A stretch of DNA of 64,000 bases, from assembly GCA_023395515.1 (NCBI GenBank), contig JAEWZB010000041.1, forward strand, positions 1 through 64,000, written 5' to 3'. Positions 49,023 to 58,482 of this stretch are shown here, piece after piece. How positions within the stretch are numbered: position 1 is the first letter of the stretch; every line of letters starts with the position of its first letter. The position numbers and the translations under genes are program-made. The notes under the pieces are model-generated. The model ran no database searches and was not told where the DNA came from. It worked only from the letters and a program-made list of their open reading frames with translations. This DNA comes from Bacillota bacterium (GTDB taxonomy: Bacteria; Bacillota; Syntrophomonadia; Syntrophomonadales; Syntrophomonadaceae).

Positions 49023-50789
49023 TTAAAACTGAATTTTATGAGTAGCTATATCCTGGTAAATTTCCGCGGTTAGAGGGACATAAGTATTTACACGGGGGTC
49101 TAGGAAATAAAGGGGATCACTAACTATACCAGGGTCAAAGCCTTCTTTTTGTAATTGCTGTTTTAATTGTTTAAAACTATTAGTAGCATCGATTTGAGCT
49201 CTAAGCCGTACAAAATAGGGGCGGGCGAAGACCGGCAGTTTATCAATAACATATTGAGCCAGAGCTTCTAAATCTACATTTACTCCATCTAATGGTTTTA
49301 AAGCTACCATGCCGCAACGGCCTTCCATATCAGGAACTTTAACTCCGTAAACATTAGCATCTTCTAATCCGCCAAACTTAATTACTACATCGGAAACCTG
49401 ATTAGTAGATACATTTTCGCTCTTCCAGCGGAAGGTATCACCCAGCCGGTCGACAAAGGAGATATAGTCATTATCATGGAGTTGTACTAAATCACCGCTA
49501 TCAAAATATGCATCTCCATCTTGGAGCAGATTTCTCAGGATTTTGGCTTCAGTTGCTTCCGGGTTATTAACATATCCGGCGAAACGGTTTAATTCATTGA
49601 TTTCACAGACCAAGAGTCCCGTTTCTCCAGACTCACATTTTAGAGCATAACCAGAGTCGTCGCGTAGGATGACCTCATTTTCAAAATCATATTTTATAAC
49701 TTCACCCTGACGCATGCCTGCCAAAGACAGATTGCCGCACATACCAGGGATTTCATCCATGTTGAGGAAGGACCCGACTCCTTCCGTAGCACCGTAAACT
49801 TCTTTGATATGCTTAATATTAAATCTTTTTCTAAAGGGTTCCATTAAGTCCCCCCGCATACCGTTGCCGCCTACAAACACCAGAGGATTATCGGCATCAT
49901 CCGGTCTTTCCGGCTGGTTAAATATGTAACGGCATAATTCCCCTACGTAAATAAAGAAGCTGACATTATATTTTCTTACCTCATCCCAAAAAGCCCGGGC
50001 GGAGAATTTCCTTCTTAAAACCATAGTACCCCCGGAGATTATGGTGCTGGAATAACCTATATCAAAACCGCTGTTATGATATAGGGGCAAGACCATATAC
50101 TGAACAGTGGCAGGAGTCATTTGCCCGTAAAAAGCAAAGAGGTTACCTAATACTAACCACCTCTTTTGCGTAACTGCGGTAGCTTTAGGGAAACCGGTCG
50201 TACCAGAGGTGTAAATGTAAACTATAACATCATCACTAGTGATTTCGCCGGTAGTAGCAGGATTTTGGTCAGATGCCTGGTCTAATAAGGGATTAAGGTT
50301 TATCAGGCCGGAAGGGAGGTCAAGATTTAGGTTTTCCGTTTCTAAATAGATAGGAGCGGGGGATTTTAACTTAACCTGATCTCTAATAGGTAAGAAAGCT
50401 TCCAAAAGCTCATGGCCTAAAACTAGTGCTTTAGCATCACAAATACTTAAGGCATGAGCTAATACTTCTCCCCGAACTCCGTTATTGATAAGTGAGACTA
50501 TAATTCCTAATTTGCTTAAGCCGGTAGCGGCAATAAGAAATTCCGGCCGGTTTTCCATGAGTAAACCAACTACATCACCTTTGCGAAAGCCTTGGGCATA
50601 AAAAAAGTTAGCATATTGGTTGGATAGGCGGTTTAGTTCAGCGTAAGTAATTACTTTACCTTCCCAGATAAGGGCGGGGTGGTCAGGTTGGGTAGCAGCC
50701 TGAAGCTCCAACTCTGAACCAAGGGACATGGTTTGCGTTTCCTTCAAGCTCAAGATAGTGCCCAGATGGTTTCTTTCTGTAGTACTCAT
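49023..50789 (-). CDS. Fatty-acyl-CoA synthetase (FATP/very-long-chain type)
   Basis: 588 residues, ANL superfamily. The AMP motif is VIVYIYTSGTTGFPKATAVTQKR (here cited by its first half; about residues 185-205), later GATEGVGSF and the hinge region DRLGDTFRWKSENVST, which is characteristic of the fatty-acid-transport-protein branch, as is the final LKQQLQKEGFDP. It would activate long or very long fatty acids. It differs clearly from the ligase at 4.7 kb. Single-gene unit with GGAGGTG before the ATG and a strong terminator. Confidence 0.9.
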   Translation of the reverse strand: MSTTERNHLGTILSLKETQTMSLGSELELQAATQPDHPALIWEGKVITYAELNRLSNQYANFFYAQGFRKGDVVGLLMENRPEFLIAATGLSKLGIIVSLINNGVRGEVLAHALSICDAKALVLGHELLEAFLPIRDQVKLKSPAPIYLETENLNLDLPSGLINLNPLLDQASDQNPATTGEITSDDVIVYIYTSGTTGFPKATAVTQKRWLVLGNLFAFYGQMTPATVQYMVLPLYHNSGFDIGYSSTIISGGTMVLRRKFSARAFWDEVRKYNVSFFIYVGELCRYIFNQPERPDDADNPLVFVGGNGMRGDLMEPFRKRFNIKHIKEVYGATEGVGSFLNMDEIPGMCGNLSLAGMRQGEVIKYDFENEVILRDDSGYALKCESGETGLLVCEINELNRFAGYVNNPEATEAKILRNLLQDGDAYFDSGDLVQLHDNDYISFVDRLGDTFRWKSENVSTNQVSDVVIKFGGLEDANVYGVKVPDMEGRCGMVALKPLDGVNVDLEALAQYVIDKLPVFARPYFVRLRAQIDATNSFKQLKQQLQKEGFDPGIVSDPLYFLDPRVNTYVPLTAEIYQDIATHKIQF

Positions 50790-51190
50790 TGTTACACCTC
50801 CATATATTTTTTATGTTGTCCGTACTAGTTATCCCTCTATAGTTTTAAATTAGCTAGGATATTAATAGGTACAAATATATGGTGATGATAAGGAAGATTA
50901 TTACAATAAATAAAAGAAGGATATTATCGCACTGTTTCGACATTAAAGCCTAATATCCCTTCAATGAAGCTAAGAAAACATAGGGGTAAGGGGTTAGGGG
51001 TGAAGCGTGGAAAAAATCAAACCCTCAGTGGGCGAACCCAAAATAGTTTTCACATAGTATGAAGTCCCCCATGTCCGGATATCTGCATCTAATTTTCGAC
51101 AATAGTGCGGAATTAATTTATGATACAATACCATTAAGATGCTAGGTAGGCTATGGATGCTTGGTTTAGCTGAAGAAAGGACATTCTTTC
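50790..51190. promoter_or_regulatory. Intergenic region between the acyl-CoA ligase and a lipoprotein gene
   Basis: 400 bases without a credible gene. A TACAAT at about 51122-51127 may be the -10 box of the lipoprotein gene; no clear -35 is seen. The remainder shows nothing I can name. Confidence 0.3.
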
Positions 51191-51985
51191 ATGAGAATAA
51201 TAGAGATTTGGCTCCTTGCGTTATTACTTATCTTTACAGGTTGTACAATCACCGATCAACAGAACCCCAATAATTCTGCCGATGGTTGTATTCCTGCAGA
51301 GGAAATAAAGCAGCTATTTAATCAGAGCCAGCTTGTAGTTGATAAAAAAACCATCACTGCTTTCTTTCAATACTATATTGAAAATCATGATTATAAAGGT
51401 CCTTACCATAACTTTGAGTTGCGGCTTCTCCCCGACTTTTCACAGACAATGCCACCAAACTGGGATGATGTAACCAAGTTTATCTATTCTGTGTCTGAGC
51501 AAGGAGCGATAACGGAAGATAAAGAACGCGTTTATCATATGAGCGGTCAGTCTTTTGAAACGTTAGCTACAATATTACTGAATGACTATGCATACGAACA
51601 TAAAAGCTCAGGATATTTAGTCTGGGAAAACGGCCAATACACTCCTGTCGGCTGGGGCGTTAATGATAGCATTTATTACCGGCTTTATGACTTGAAAAGA
51701 GAAAGTAATTACTATACGGCTACATTACTTGGCTTTCATTTTTGGGAATTGGATGATCGAAATAATATAAGTGAGTTTAATAGTCCAAATATGAATGCAT
51801 TTATCGCATATGTTAATGATAAAAGTCTTCAAACTAATTTTGAAGAACAGATTTTAGATCTTTTTTTAGAGGATAACTATACAGAAATCTTACGCGCGAA
51901 CGAAGAAGTCATGATCAAGTTTAAACCCTCTCCAGACGAACGATTTGCCTTTGTTTATCTTGCATGTGAAAGAAAAACTTTGTAA
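51191..51985 (+). CDS. Lipoprotein of unknown function
   Basis: 264 residues. The N-terminus is a lipoprotein signal: MRIIEIWLLALLLIFTGC, with Cys18 as the lipidated residue. The mature part is acidic and aromatic-rich (FFQYYIENHDYKGPYHNFELR; SGYLVWENGQYTPVGWG; LGFHFWELDD) with no domain I recognise. It would sit on the outer face of the cytoplasmic membrane. Single-gene unit, closed by a strong hairpin. Confidence 0.75.
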   Translation: MRIIEIWLLALLLIFTGCTITDQQNPNNSADGCIPAEEIKQLFNQSQLVVDKKTITAFFQYYIENHDYKGPYHNFELRLLPDFSQTMPPNWDDVTKFIYSVSEQGAITEDKERVYHMSGQSFETLATILLNDYAYEHKSSGYLVWENGQYTPVGWGVNDSIYYRLYDLKRESNYYTATLLGFHFWELDDRNNISEFNSPNMNAFIAYVNDKSLQTNFEEQILDLFLEDNYTEILRANEEVMIKFKPSPDERFAFVYLACERKTL

Positions 51986-52000
51986 CATTCTGATTTTATG

Positions 52001-52026
52001 TAAGGAATGGCATTTGCCATTCCTTA
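52001..52026. terminator. Bidirectional terminator
   Basis: TAAGGAATGGCA (52001-52012) and TGCCATTCCTTA (52015-52026) form a perfect inverted repeat between the stop codons of the convergent lipoprotein and M23 peptidase genes; TTATCTTATC follows. Confidence 0.8.
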
Positions 52027-52031
52027 TTATC

Positions 52032-53003
52032 TTATCTAAATTCGATATGAAGGTGTGGTCCTGAACTATTGCCGGTGTTTCCGCTATACCCTATTAGTTG
52101 GCCGCAGATTACATGCGGCTTATCGATTTTATTTATGGTTTGGGTAGAACTAATTGCTGGAGATGGATAAAATCCTTCATATAATTTATTCGGATGGACA
52201 ATGCCTGACTCATTCTGATTGGTTGTAATGGTTGGAAACGAGTATCCTGTTACACTCTGTAGATGCCCATATTCGATATAATTACATGTTGTTCCGTTTT
52301 GGTGTTTCCAGCCCGAATCAGGTGTAATCTTTACAAATATGCCTAAGCTAGAATAAGCAGGTACTCCGTTCCGTGAATCCCACGAATATCCTATTTGCAT
52401 GTTTCCATCGCACATAGCATATACTGGTGTTCCTTTACTTACAGGGTAATCCTTATGGGTACCATAACTATAATTGCTATTTTTATCGATTGGATCTTTA
52501 AATATTTTTTGGGCTGGCGGCTCCTTTCCAAGTTTATAGTCGTAGAAATATGCCCTTTTTTTCTTTCCGGTTCCAGTTACATTATATTCAATAAACGCAA
52601 AACTTCCAGTTTTAGTATTCAGGTAAGAAACGATTTCACCTACAGATACGGAACCAGCTACATAATAGGATGTTGATGGTCCTGCATAGGTGCTATCCTC
52701 CTGATGAACATAACGGGTAAGATAGCTGGGGGTAAATGTTGGTACGGTTCCGCTAATATTTGATACAGCAGACATTGGTACATACATCTGCTTTCTCTTG
52801 GTGCTTGTCGGATAATCGATAAAATACCAAGATCCTTCTTTCCATAAAACTGTTACAGTATCATTGGGACCAGCATAACTATTATCTGATGCATAAGTTG
52901 AACTACTAGGTCCGTAATATGCTTGAGTTTGATTAACCACTTTTCCTGTTGCCAAAATAGATACCTTCTTTCTTTTATAAATTTTAAAAAGCAGGTTTTC
53001 CAT
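52032..53003 (-). CDS. M23-family (LytM-like) peptidase with SH3-like domains
   Basis: 323 residues from the ATG at 53003 (342 if the ATG at 53060 is used; neither has a good ribosome site). Two SH3-like repeats come first (TQAYYGPSSSTYASDNSYAGPNDTV; EDSTYAGPSTSYYVAGSVSVGE, cited in part), then an M23 domain with YGTHKDYPVSKGTPVYAMCDG for the first zinc ligands and SSGPHLHIEF for the HxH pair. It would cut peptide bridges of the cell wall. No signal peptide can be seen, which is odd for such an enzyme; the 5' end may have been lost or replaced. Confidence 0.75.
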   Translation of the reverse strand: MENLLFKIYKRKKVSILATGKVVNQTQAYYGPSSSTYASDNSYAGPNDTVTVLWKEGSWYFIDYPTSTKRKQMYVPMSAVSNISGTVPTFTPSYLTRYVHQEDSTYAGPSTSYYVAGSVSVGEIVSYLNTKTGSFAFIEYNVTGTGKKKRAYFYDYKLGKEPPAQKIFKDPIDKNSNYSYGTHKDYPVSKGTPVYAMCDGNMQIGYSWDSRNGVPAYSSLGIFVKITPDSGWKHQNGTTCNYIEYGHLQSVTGYSFPTITTNQNESGIVHPNKLYEGFYPSPAISSTQTINKIDKPHVICGQLIGYSGNTGNSSGPHLHIEFR

Positions 53004-53712
53004 AATAAAAACTCTACAATATGGGCTTCTGTGTAATTTTATCCGTAATTGGAAAATCATGCTTGTACATAATATGCAATGAAGAGATGAAGGTTCCTAT
53101 GTTCATAGTTAGCAAAAATCAATTGGTGGTATTATAGTGATTCATAAGTAGATGACTTTATTAATGAGCTACTTTACCATAAACTTATGGTAAGAATGTG
53201 TTGGGCAAACGTCCTTTTGTACGCACACGTAGTTAAGACTGAAAAATAGCTGGGAGTTCTATGTCGAATTTGAATTTCTCTGGTTTTTTTTAGTTTTTTA
53301 ATCCACGACATAAGCAGAATGATGCGGCTATGTGATACCTTTCCTTTGCATTTTGCTTTTCGTATTAGAAAGAAGGCTATTAAATGAATAGACAATGCCT
53401 CTCTAGCGGTTACAATGAAAGAAGGAATAAAGGTATAATATAAAAAAGAGATTGACGAACAGGGGATTAGAGTATGTAAATGAGAGAACAAGTTAGCTTA
53501 CAACTTATGAATAGTATTAATATCTTAAGAGCCGAAGAAATGAAAGGCTGACCCTAGCATAAGCTCCAAATCAGCCCTTCCTAATAATCTTTTTTCAACT
53601 ACGTGATAACGAGAAAGAAAGTTCTATGTAAACTTGGCGTTTTTATAGGGTATATTTTCACATAAGTCTAACTTCCCCCTGCCACCACTGTCCCCGCGTG
53701 GGCTCTGCACCT
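53004..53712. other. Gene-poor region with two inverted repeats
   Basis: About 700 bases. A perfect palindrome, TTACCATAA-AC-TTATGGTAA, lies at 53174-53193. A hairpin with arms GGCTGA (53546-53551) and TCAGCC (53571-53576), followed by CTTCCTAATAATCTTTTTT, looks like a plus-strand terminator without a gene before it. The minus-strand frame at 53174-53491 does not look like a protein. This may be the scar of a lost gene or element. Confidence 0.4.
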
Positions 53713-54357
53713 TTAAACCAGGCCTTTTTTAATAAATTCTCGTTGTTTGCGGAAAATGAAACCTACAATTTTATCCCGGTCCTTTTCCATAATTTTTTCA
53801 AACTTAATAGCAATCCGATAGGATTTTTCCGCCTCAATACAGCGTACCACCTTACCTACAGTAGCTATGAGTATATTTTCTAAACAAAATTCTATATCTA
53901 GAAGATCATTAATATCTAAGGGATGCTTAGTTTGCAAAAGTATGCCTCCGCCACTAATATCCAAACTGGTGGCTTGAGAAAAATCCACCTTATAGTCATG
54001 CATTCTATAATTTACCGATGTGTTATAGGGCAGTCTAACCCAATTGCGTTTTTGGATATGCACAATCTTTTCCGGCATAGTCACTTTTAATAATGCCACG
54101 GGAGAAGTTTGTTTACTGACTACCTTTACCTCACAAACATAAGCCTTGTCGTCTTGTATAAATCTAAGGCAAATTACCTCACCGGTATGAATGGGCAAAG
54201 GATAACCATTCTTAAACGGAAAAGCAATGGCCAAGTAATCAGGAGTTTTATCTTCTATACGGCTGGGAAATGATTCGTAAGAAATATTACCTTCTTCTCC
54301 GACTACTTCTAGTTCAATATCTATTAACTGATTAATTTTTAATTTATTTTTATTCAT
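53713..54357 (-). CDS. PilZ-domain protein (YcgR-like), cyclic-di-GMP effector
   Basis: 214 residues. The N-terminal YcgR-like beta-barrel (about 1-95) is followed by a PilZ domain. The binding motifs are present: the RxxxR type in QKRNWVRLPYN and the D/NxSxxG type in SLDISGGGILL. On binding cyclic-di-GMP such proteins slow flagella or act on secretion and pili; no motility gene is near, so the target is unknown. It lies 30 bases after the MBL hydrolase gene on the same strand, probably one transcript. Confidence 0.88.
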   Translation of the reverse strand: MNKNKLKINQLIDIELEVVGEEGNISYESFPSRIEDKTPDYLAIAFPFKNGYPLPIHTGEVICLRFIQDDKAYVCEVKVVSKQTSPVALLKVTMPEKIVHIQKRNWVRLPYNTSVNYRMHDYKVDFSQATSLDISGGGILLQTKHPLDINDLLDIEFCLENILIATVGKVVRCIEAEKSYRIAIKFEKIMEKDRDKIVGFIFRKQREFIKKGLV

Positions 54358-54387
54358 ATTTGTCCTCCTATATAGAAGTATAAAAAG

Positions 54388-55269
54388 CTAATCAGATAAA
54401 TAGTACAAATTATCACTAAATTGTATTAAACCTAACTTTATTAGCCGTTTTAAATGAAGGATAATAGCCATTTTTTCCATTACCCTATATAAAGGATCTA
54501 ATACTATCCGTTTGCCATAAAATATTTGCTCATCGGTAAGCTCCTCCAGGGTATGAGGGATAGCTAAAGTTTTTAAGATTAAATCCTGGGTTATATATAT
54601 TTTTTCCAGATATTTTTTCAGGTGCGGTTTTATATCACCGGTAAAAAGACCTTTATGACCAGATATGGCTAAGGCTGGGTCTAACTCGATACATAGTTTA
54701 ATAGAATTTATAAAGTCATCAATATCGCTGCACATATGTCCATACCAAGGTCCGAAGCTGCTTAAATCTATATCCCCCAGGAATAATAGACCATTTTTTT
54801 CTTCATAAAAACAGCAGTGGCCCGGAGTATGCCCTGGTGTATGTATAACATGTAACTTTACCTGTCCAAAATCTAATACTTCATCAGCATTTAATTCCCG
54901 ATCAACTTGGGAAGGTTTTAAATTTATAGAGGTGATAAACTCTTGGCCCAGTTTTATTACATCAAGCTCGGTAAAACCATAATAAGCAGCAAAGGTATCC
55001 AGTGACTTTACGGCGGGGGCATCATCACGATGTACCCACACCTCAGCTTCCTTAAATAAATTATTATTAAGAATATGGTCTTCGTGGAAGTGGGAATTAA
55101 TAATTACATTTATCCCTTGTTTATGTAAAAAGTTTATATTTTCGTGACCACAACTAGTATCGATTAGGACGTTTGACTCATCCTTAATAAATAAGCTGTG
55201 GCTATAGGGGAATTTGGCTTGATTAGGGGCTTTAACCCAAAAAATATTGGGGCTAATTGTTACTAACAT
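54388..55269 (-). CDS. MBL-fold metallo-hydrolase
   Basis: 293 residues. The zinc motif is SHFHEDHI (HxHxDH, about residues 57-62), with further His ligands in HTPGHTPGHC and the Asp in FLGDIDLS, then SGHKG. The C-terminal 60 residues are helical, as in the family with a winged-helix tail. Substrate unknown; the glyoxalase-II-like layout allows a thioesterase role. First gene of a two-gene unit with the PilZ protein. Confidence 0.85.
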   Translation of the reverse strand: MLVTISPNIFWVKAPNQAKFPYSHSLFIKDESNVLIDTSCGHENINFLHKQGINVIINSHFHEDHILNNNLFKEAEVWVHRDDAPAVKSLDTFAAYYGFTELDVIKLGQEFITSINLKPSQVDRELNADEVLDFGQVKLHVIHTPGHTPGHCCFYEEKNGLLFLGDIDLSSFGPWYGHMCSDIDDFINSIKLCIELDPALAISGHKGLFTGDIKPHLKKYLEKIYITQDLILKTLAIPHTLEELTDEQIFYGKRIVLDPLYRVMEKMAIILHLKRLIKLGLIQFSDNLYYLSD

Positions 55270-55536
55270 ATTAAATTAACACTCCTATTAATAACTGCCT
55301 TCCTGAAAAGCTTAACAATAAACCTATTTTTTCTCAACCTAAAGTCCCAAAAAAATTGCTTGGTTTTAAATATAATGCCATTGGCCCCAATGATTACCGT
55401 GAGAAAATAAAAAAATAGAAGGCAATAGTTTATAGAAGGAATTTTCGAAATCTTCAGGGAATATAATTATTAGAATTTTCATGGCATAAAGTTATGGTGA
55501 GTTAATGATTTAGTCAAAAAGAATGGGGGGAGTTAT

Positions 55537-56274
55537 TTGCAAGTTTCTTTATTTATTCCATGTTCAGTGGACGGTCTGCTAGTTGAAATAGGAAAAGATT
55601 TAGTGAAACTAATGGCAGATTTAGGGTTTGACCTACATTATCATGGTGAACAAACTTGTTGTGGACAACCGGCCTTTACTGCGGGCTTTATCGATGAAGC
55701 CAAAAAGAGTGCCAAAAGGTTTATTGAAATATTTGAAGATGATGAATATATAGTTAGTCTTTCCGGTTCATGTGTAAACACAGTTAAAAACGAGTATGTT
55801 AAGGCTTTGGCTGATGAACCGGTTTGGCTGGAACGGGCGGAAAGATTATCCGCCAAAGTTTTCGAATTTTCGCAGTTTATGGTAGATGTTGCCGGCATGG
55901 AAAATGTGGATGCTCATTTTGTAGGTAAAGTAGCTTACCATAATAGTTGTCATCTATTAAGGGGCTTGGGAGTAAAAGAGCAGCCTATGAAAATGTTAAA
56001 TGCGGTCAAAGGTCTTGAATTAGTAGCCTTAAACGGAGCTGAAGAATGCTGCGGCTTTGGCGGACAATTTGCCCTGAACTACCCCTATATTTCTGAAGCG
56101 ATAGTAAGAGACAAAGTTAAAAATTTTATTGCCAGTGAAGCTAAAATATTAATTTTAGCAGACCCCGGCTGTTTACTTAATATTAACGGTTATTTACACC
56201 GGCATTATCCTGATTATCAGGCTATGCATTTAGTTTCATTTTTGGCTAACCACCGGGAAAGGGGGACTAATTAA
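55537..56274 (+). CDS. lutA: L-lactate utilisation protein LutA ((Fe-S)-binding CCG domain protein)
   Basis: 245 residues with the two CCG domains of the LutA/YkgE family: FIPCSVDGL with QTCCGQPAF, and SCHLLRGLG with EECCGFGGQFA. These bind an iron-sulfur centre. With LutB and LutC it forms the lactate-oxidising complex. It starts at a TTG directly after GGGGGGAG, and its stop overlaps the ATG of lutB (TAATG). Confidence 0.92.
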   Translation: MQVSLFIPCSVDGLLVEIGKDLVKLMADLGFDLHYHGEQTCCGQPAFTAGFIDEAKKSAKRFIEIFEDDEYIVSLSGSCVNTVKNEYVKALADEPVWLERAERLSAKVFEFSQFMVDVAGMENVDAHFVGKVAYHNSCHLLRGLGVKEQPMKMLNAVKGLELVALNGAEECCGFGGQFALNYPYISEAIVRDKVKNFIASEAKILILADPGCLLNINGYLHRHYPDYQAMHLVSFLANHRERGTN

Positions 56275-57737
56275 TGGAGGCAACCCCGAAGAATTTCAGG
56301 AGAGTAGCTAAGGAAGAAGTGGCCAAAGTAGAGCAAAGTGATTTTTTAATTATGGTTAGTGGGGTATTTAATTATTTATGTGACAGTGCCATGCAGGTGT
56401 ATGGTGATTTACATGAGCAAAGGGAAGCAAAAGAAGTGGGAGGAGAAATTCGCGCCAATAGCTTAAATAACTTAGCCGAGTTATTAGAGAGATTCGAAGT
56501 AAATGCAGCCTTAAATGGGATTAAGGTTTTATGGGCCGACGATGGCGATGAGGCTTGTAAGTTAGTCGGTCAACTTATCAAAAAGCACGAGGTAAAAACT
56601 ATCACTAAAGGTAAATCTATGATAACGGAAGAAATTCACCTAAACGATTATATCGGGAATAAAACGGAAGCCGCCGTTTATGAAGGAGATTTAGGCGAAT
56701 TTATAGTACAGCAGCGCGGTACTCCTCCATTTCATATAGTTGGTCCGGCTATTAATTTAAAGCTCACTGAAATAGTGGATATATTGCATGATAGCATTGA
56801 TATGCCTAAAACCGAAGATGCGGGAGAGATTGCTAATCATGTCCGGACTTTCTTAAGAACCCAGTTTCAAAAAGCGGATATGGGCATAACCGGAGTTAAT
56901 CAGGCGATTGCCTCTACCGGCAGCTTGTTATTAGTAGAAAACGAGGGTAATATTCGCTGGTCAACTTCGTCACCTAAAATTCATGTGGCCTTAATGAGTA
57001 TAGAAAAGGTGTGTGACAATTTAGCTGATGCCTTTTACCTTACCGGGCTATTGACGCGCAATTGTACCGGGCAGGCTATAACTACTTATGTATCACTGCT
57101 GAATGGGCCGCGCCATGAAAAGGAAAAAGACGGACCAGAAGAAGTATATGTAATTATCCTTGATAATGGCCGCTCTAAAGCCTATTTGAATGAGGAACTA
57201 AGAGAAGCTTTGCGTTGTATCAGATGTGGGAGATGTGGCATAAAGTGTCCCATTTATCTTAGAGTGGGAGCTTATCCTTATGGAAACTGTTATCCGGGAC
57301 CTATGGGAGCAGTTTTAATGCCGCTCTTATTAGGAATGGATGAGACTAAACACCTCTATCAGGCTTGCACTCTTTGCGGGGCCTGTATGGAAGTATGTCC
57401 GGCTCGAGTTCCCCATCTTACCCTTTATGAACGATACAGACAAATGAAAGCTAACGGTAATAAGGAGTTTAAAGCTACCCCTAACCTGGGAAATAAATTA
57501 TTATTTAAATCATTTGCCAAAGGGATGGGAAACCGTTGGTTATATGAGAAAGGTTTAAAGGTGGTAAGAACTTATACCAAAAGTGCTGCTGATGACGGTT
57601 ACATTAAAAAATTATCGGGGCCGGCGGCGGGATGGTTTGCCTGTCGGGACTTACCGGCAGTACCGGACATAACTTTTAAACAATATTGGGAAGATGAAGG
57701 CCAAAAAGTAGCTAAGGAGGGGAAAAAACATGAGTAG
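56274..57737 (+). CDS. lutB: Lactate utilisation iron-sulfur protein LutB
   Basis: 487 residues. An N-terminal LUD domain (about 50-300; TITKGKSMITEEI; GSLLLVENEGN) is followed by two 4Fe-4S sites, CIRCGRCGIKCPIY and CTLCGACMEVCPARVP, and a C-terminal DUF3390-like part. It carries electrons from lactate oxidation. The start overlaps the lutA stop, and the end overlaps lutC by eight bases, so the three are a tightly coupled operon. Confidence 0.93.
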   Translation: MEATPKNFRRVAKEEVAKVEQSDFLIMVSGVFNYLCDSAMQVYGDLHEQREAKEVGGEIRANSLNNLAELLERFEVNAALNGIKVLWADDGDEACKLVGQLIKKHEVKTITKGKSMITEEIHLNDYIGNKTEAAVYEGDLGEFIVQQRGTPPFHIVGPAINLKLTEIVDILHDSIDMPKTEDAGEIANHVRTFLRTQFQKADMGITGVNQAIASTGSLLLVENEGNIRWSTSSPKIHVALMSIEKVCDNLADAFYLTGLLTRNCTGQAITTYVSLLNGPRHEKEKDGPEEVYVIILDNGRSKAYLNEELREALRCIRCGRCGIKCPIYLRVGAYPYGNCYPGPMGAVLMPLLLGMDETKHLYQACTLCGACMEVCPARVPHLTLYERYRQMKANGNKEFKATPNLGNKLLFKSFAKGMGNRWLYEKGLKVVRTYTKSAADDGYIKKLSGPAAGWFACRDLPAVPDITFKQYWEDEGQKVAKEGKKHE

Positions 57738-58371
57738 CCGTGAGGTAATACTAGACCGTTTAAGAATGCATTCTCCTCAAACTCATAGCAAAATGAGAAT
57801 CGCTATGCCCGAAATCGCAAAAGGCAGTATAGAAATGTTTTCTGACAAGGCAACCGGGGCTGGAGCTAAGGTGTCTGTAGTTAAGGGACTGGAGGAAGCT
57901 AAAGCCCGGCTGGAAGAAATATTGACCGAGGTTAGCGGGGATATATTACTTTCCAGCGAAGATTTATTAAAAGACTTGCAGATTGAAAAATTACCTGCCG
58001 CTAATAATCGAATAATTACCGAAGCTATGGTTGAAAGCCTGGCTAATTATAAAAAGCAAGCTTTTAGCAGTGCCATAGGTATTACCAGTTGTGACTATGC
58101 TATAGCTGAAACCGGTTCTTTAATAATAGAACATGGAAATCATAATGAAAGACTTATTTCCCTAGCTCCCCCTATCCACATTTGCGTTTTAAAGGAGGAG
58201 CAGATAATGGAAAATCGTTACATGTTAGCTAAGATACTGGAAGGGAAAACTAAATATTCCTCGGCTTACAGCATAATTACCGGAGTAAGTCGCACGGCTG
58301 ATGTAGCTTTACAAGTCGTATTAGGTATGCACGGCCCTAAAAATGTATTCATTATAATATGTACCGATTAA
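57730..58371 (+). CDS. lutC: Lactate utilisation protein LutC
   Basis: 213 residues, one LUD domain. The family's core is visible as SCDYAIAETGSLIIEHGNHNERL and PPIHICVL, ending in HGPKNVFIII. AAGGAGGGG before the ATG lies within lutB. In Bacillus subtilis the LutABC set allows growth on lactate; here, in an anaerobe, it may equally run with other acceptors. No LutP permease or LutR regulator is in the window. Confidence 0.92.
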   Translation: MSSREVILDRLRMHSPQTHSKMRIAMPEIAKGSIEMFSDKATGAGAKVSVVKGLEEAKARLEEILTEVSGDILLSSEDLLKDLQIEKLPAANNRIITEAMVESLANYKKQAFSSAIGITSCDYAIAETGSLIIEHGNHNERLISLAPPIHICVLKEEQIMENRYMLAKILEGKTKYSSAYSIITGVSRTADVALQVVLGMHGPKNVFIIICTD

Positions 58372-58482
58372 ATATAAAATTATGATTCTGGTCTGATGTC
58401 CTTAAGCGACAATATGATATAATGGCTGTTATAATCTGCTATATATACTGCTTAGCAATAGCAATGAACGGAGGTAATTACT

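Noticed and set aside
53174..53193. End of an insertion sequence
   Set aside because: A single palindrome with no transposase gene, no second end and no target duplication was found.
53174..53491. 105-codon minus-strand ORF
   Set aside because: No ribosome site, low-complexity hydrophobic and basic content, and no likeness to any family; it starts at a palindrome.
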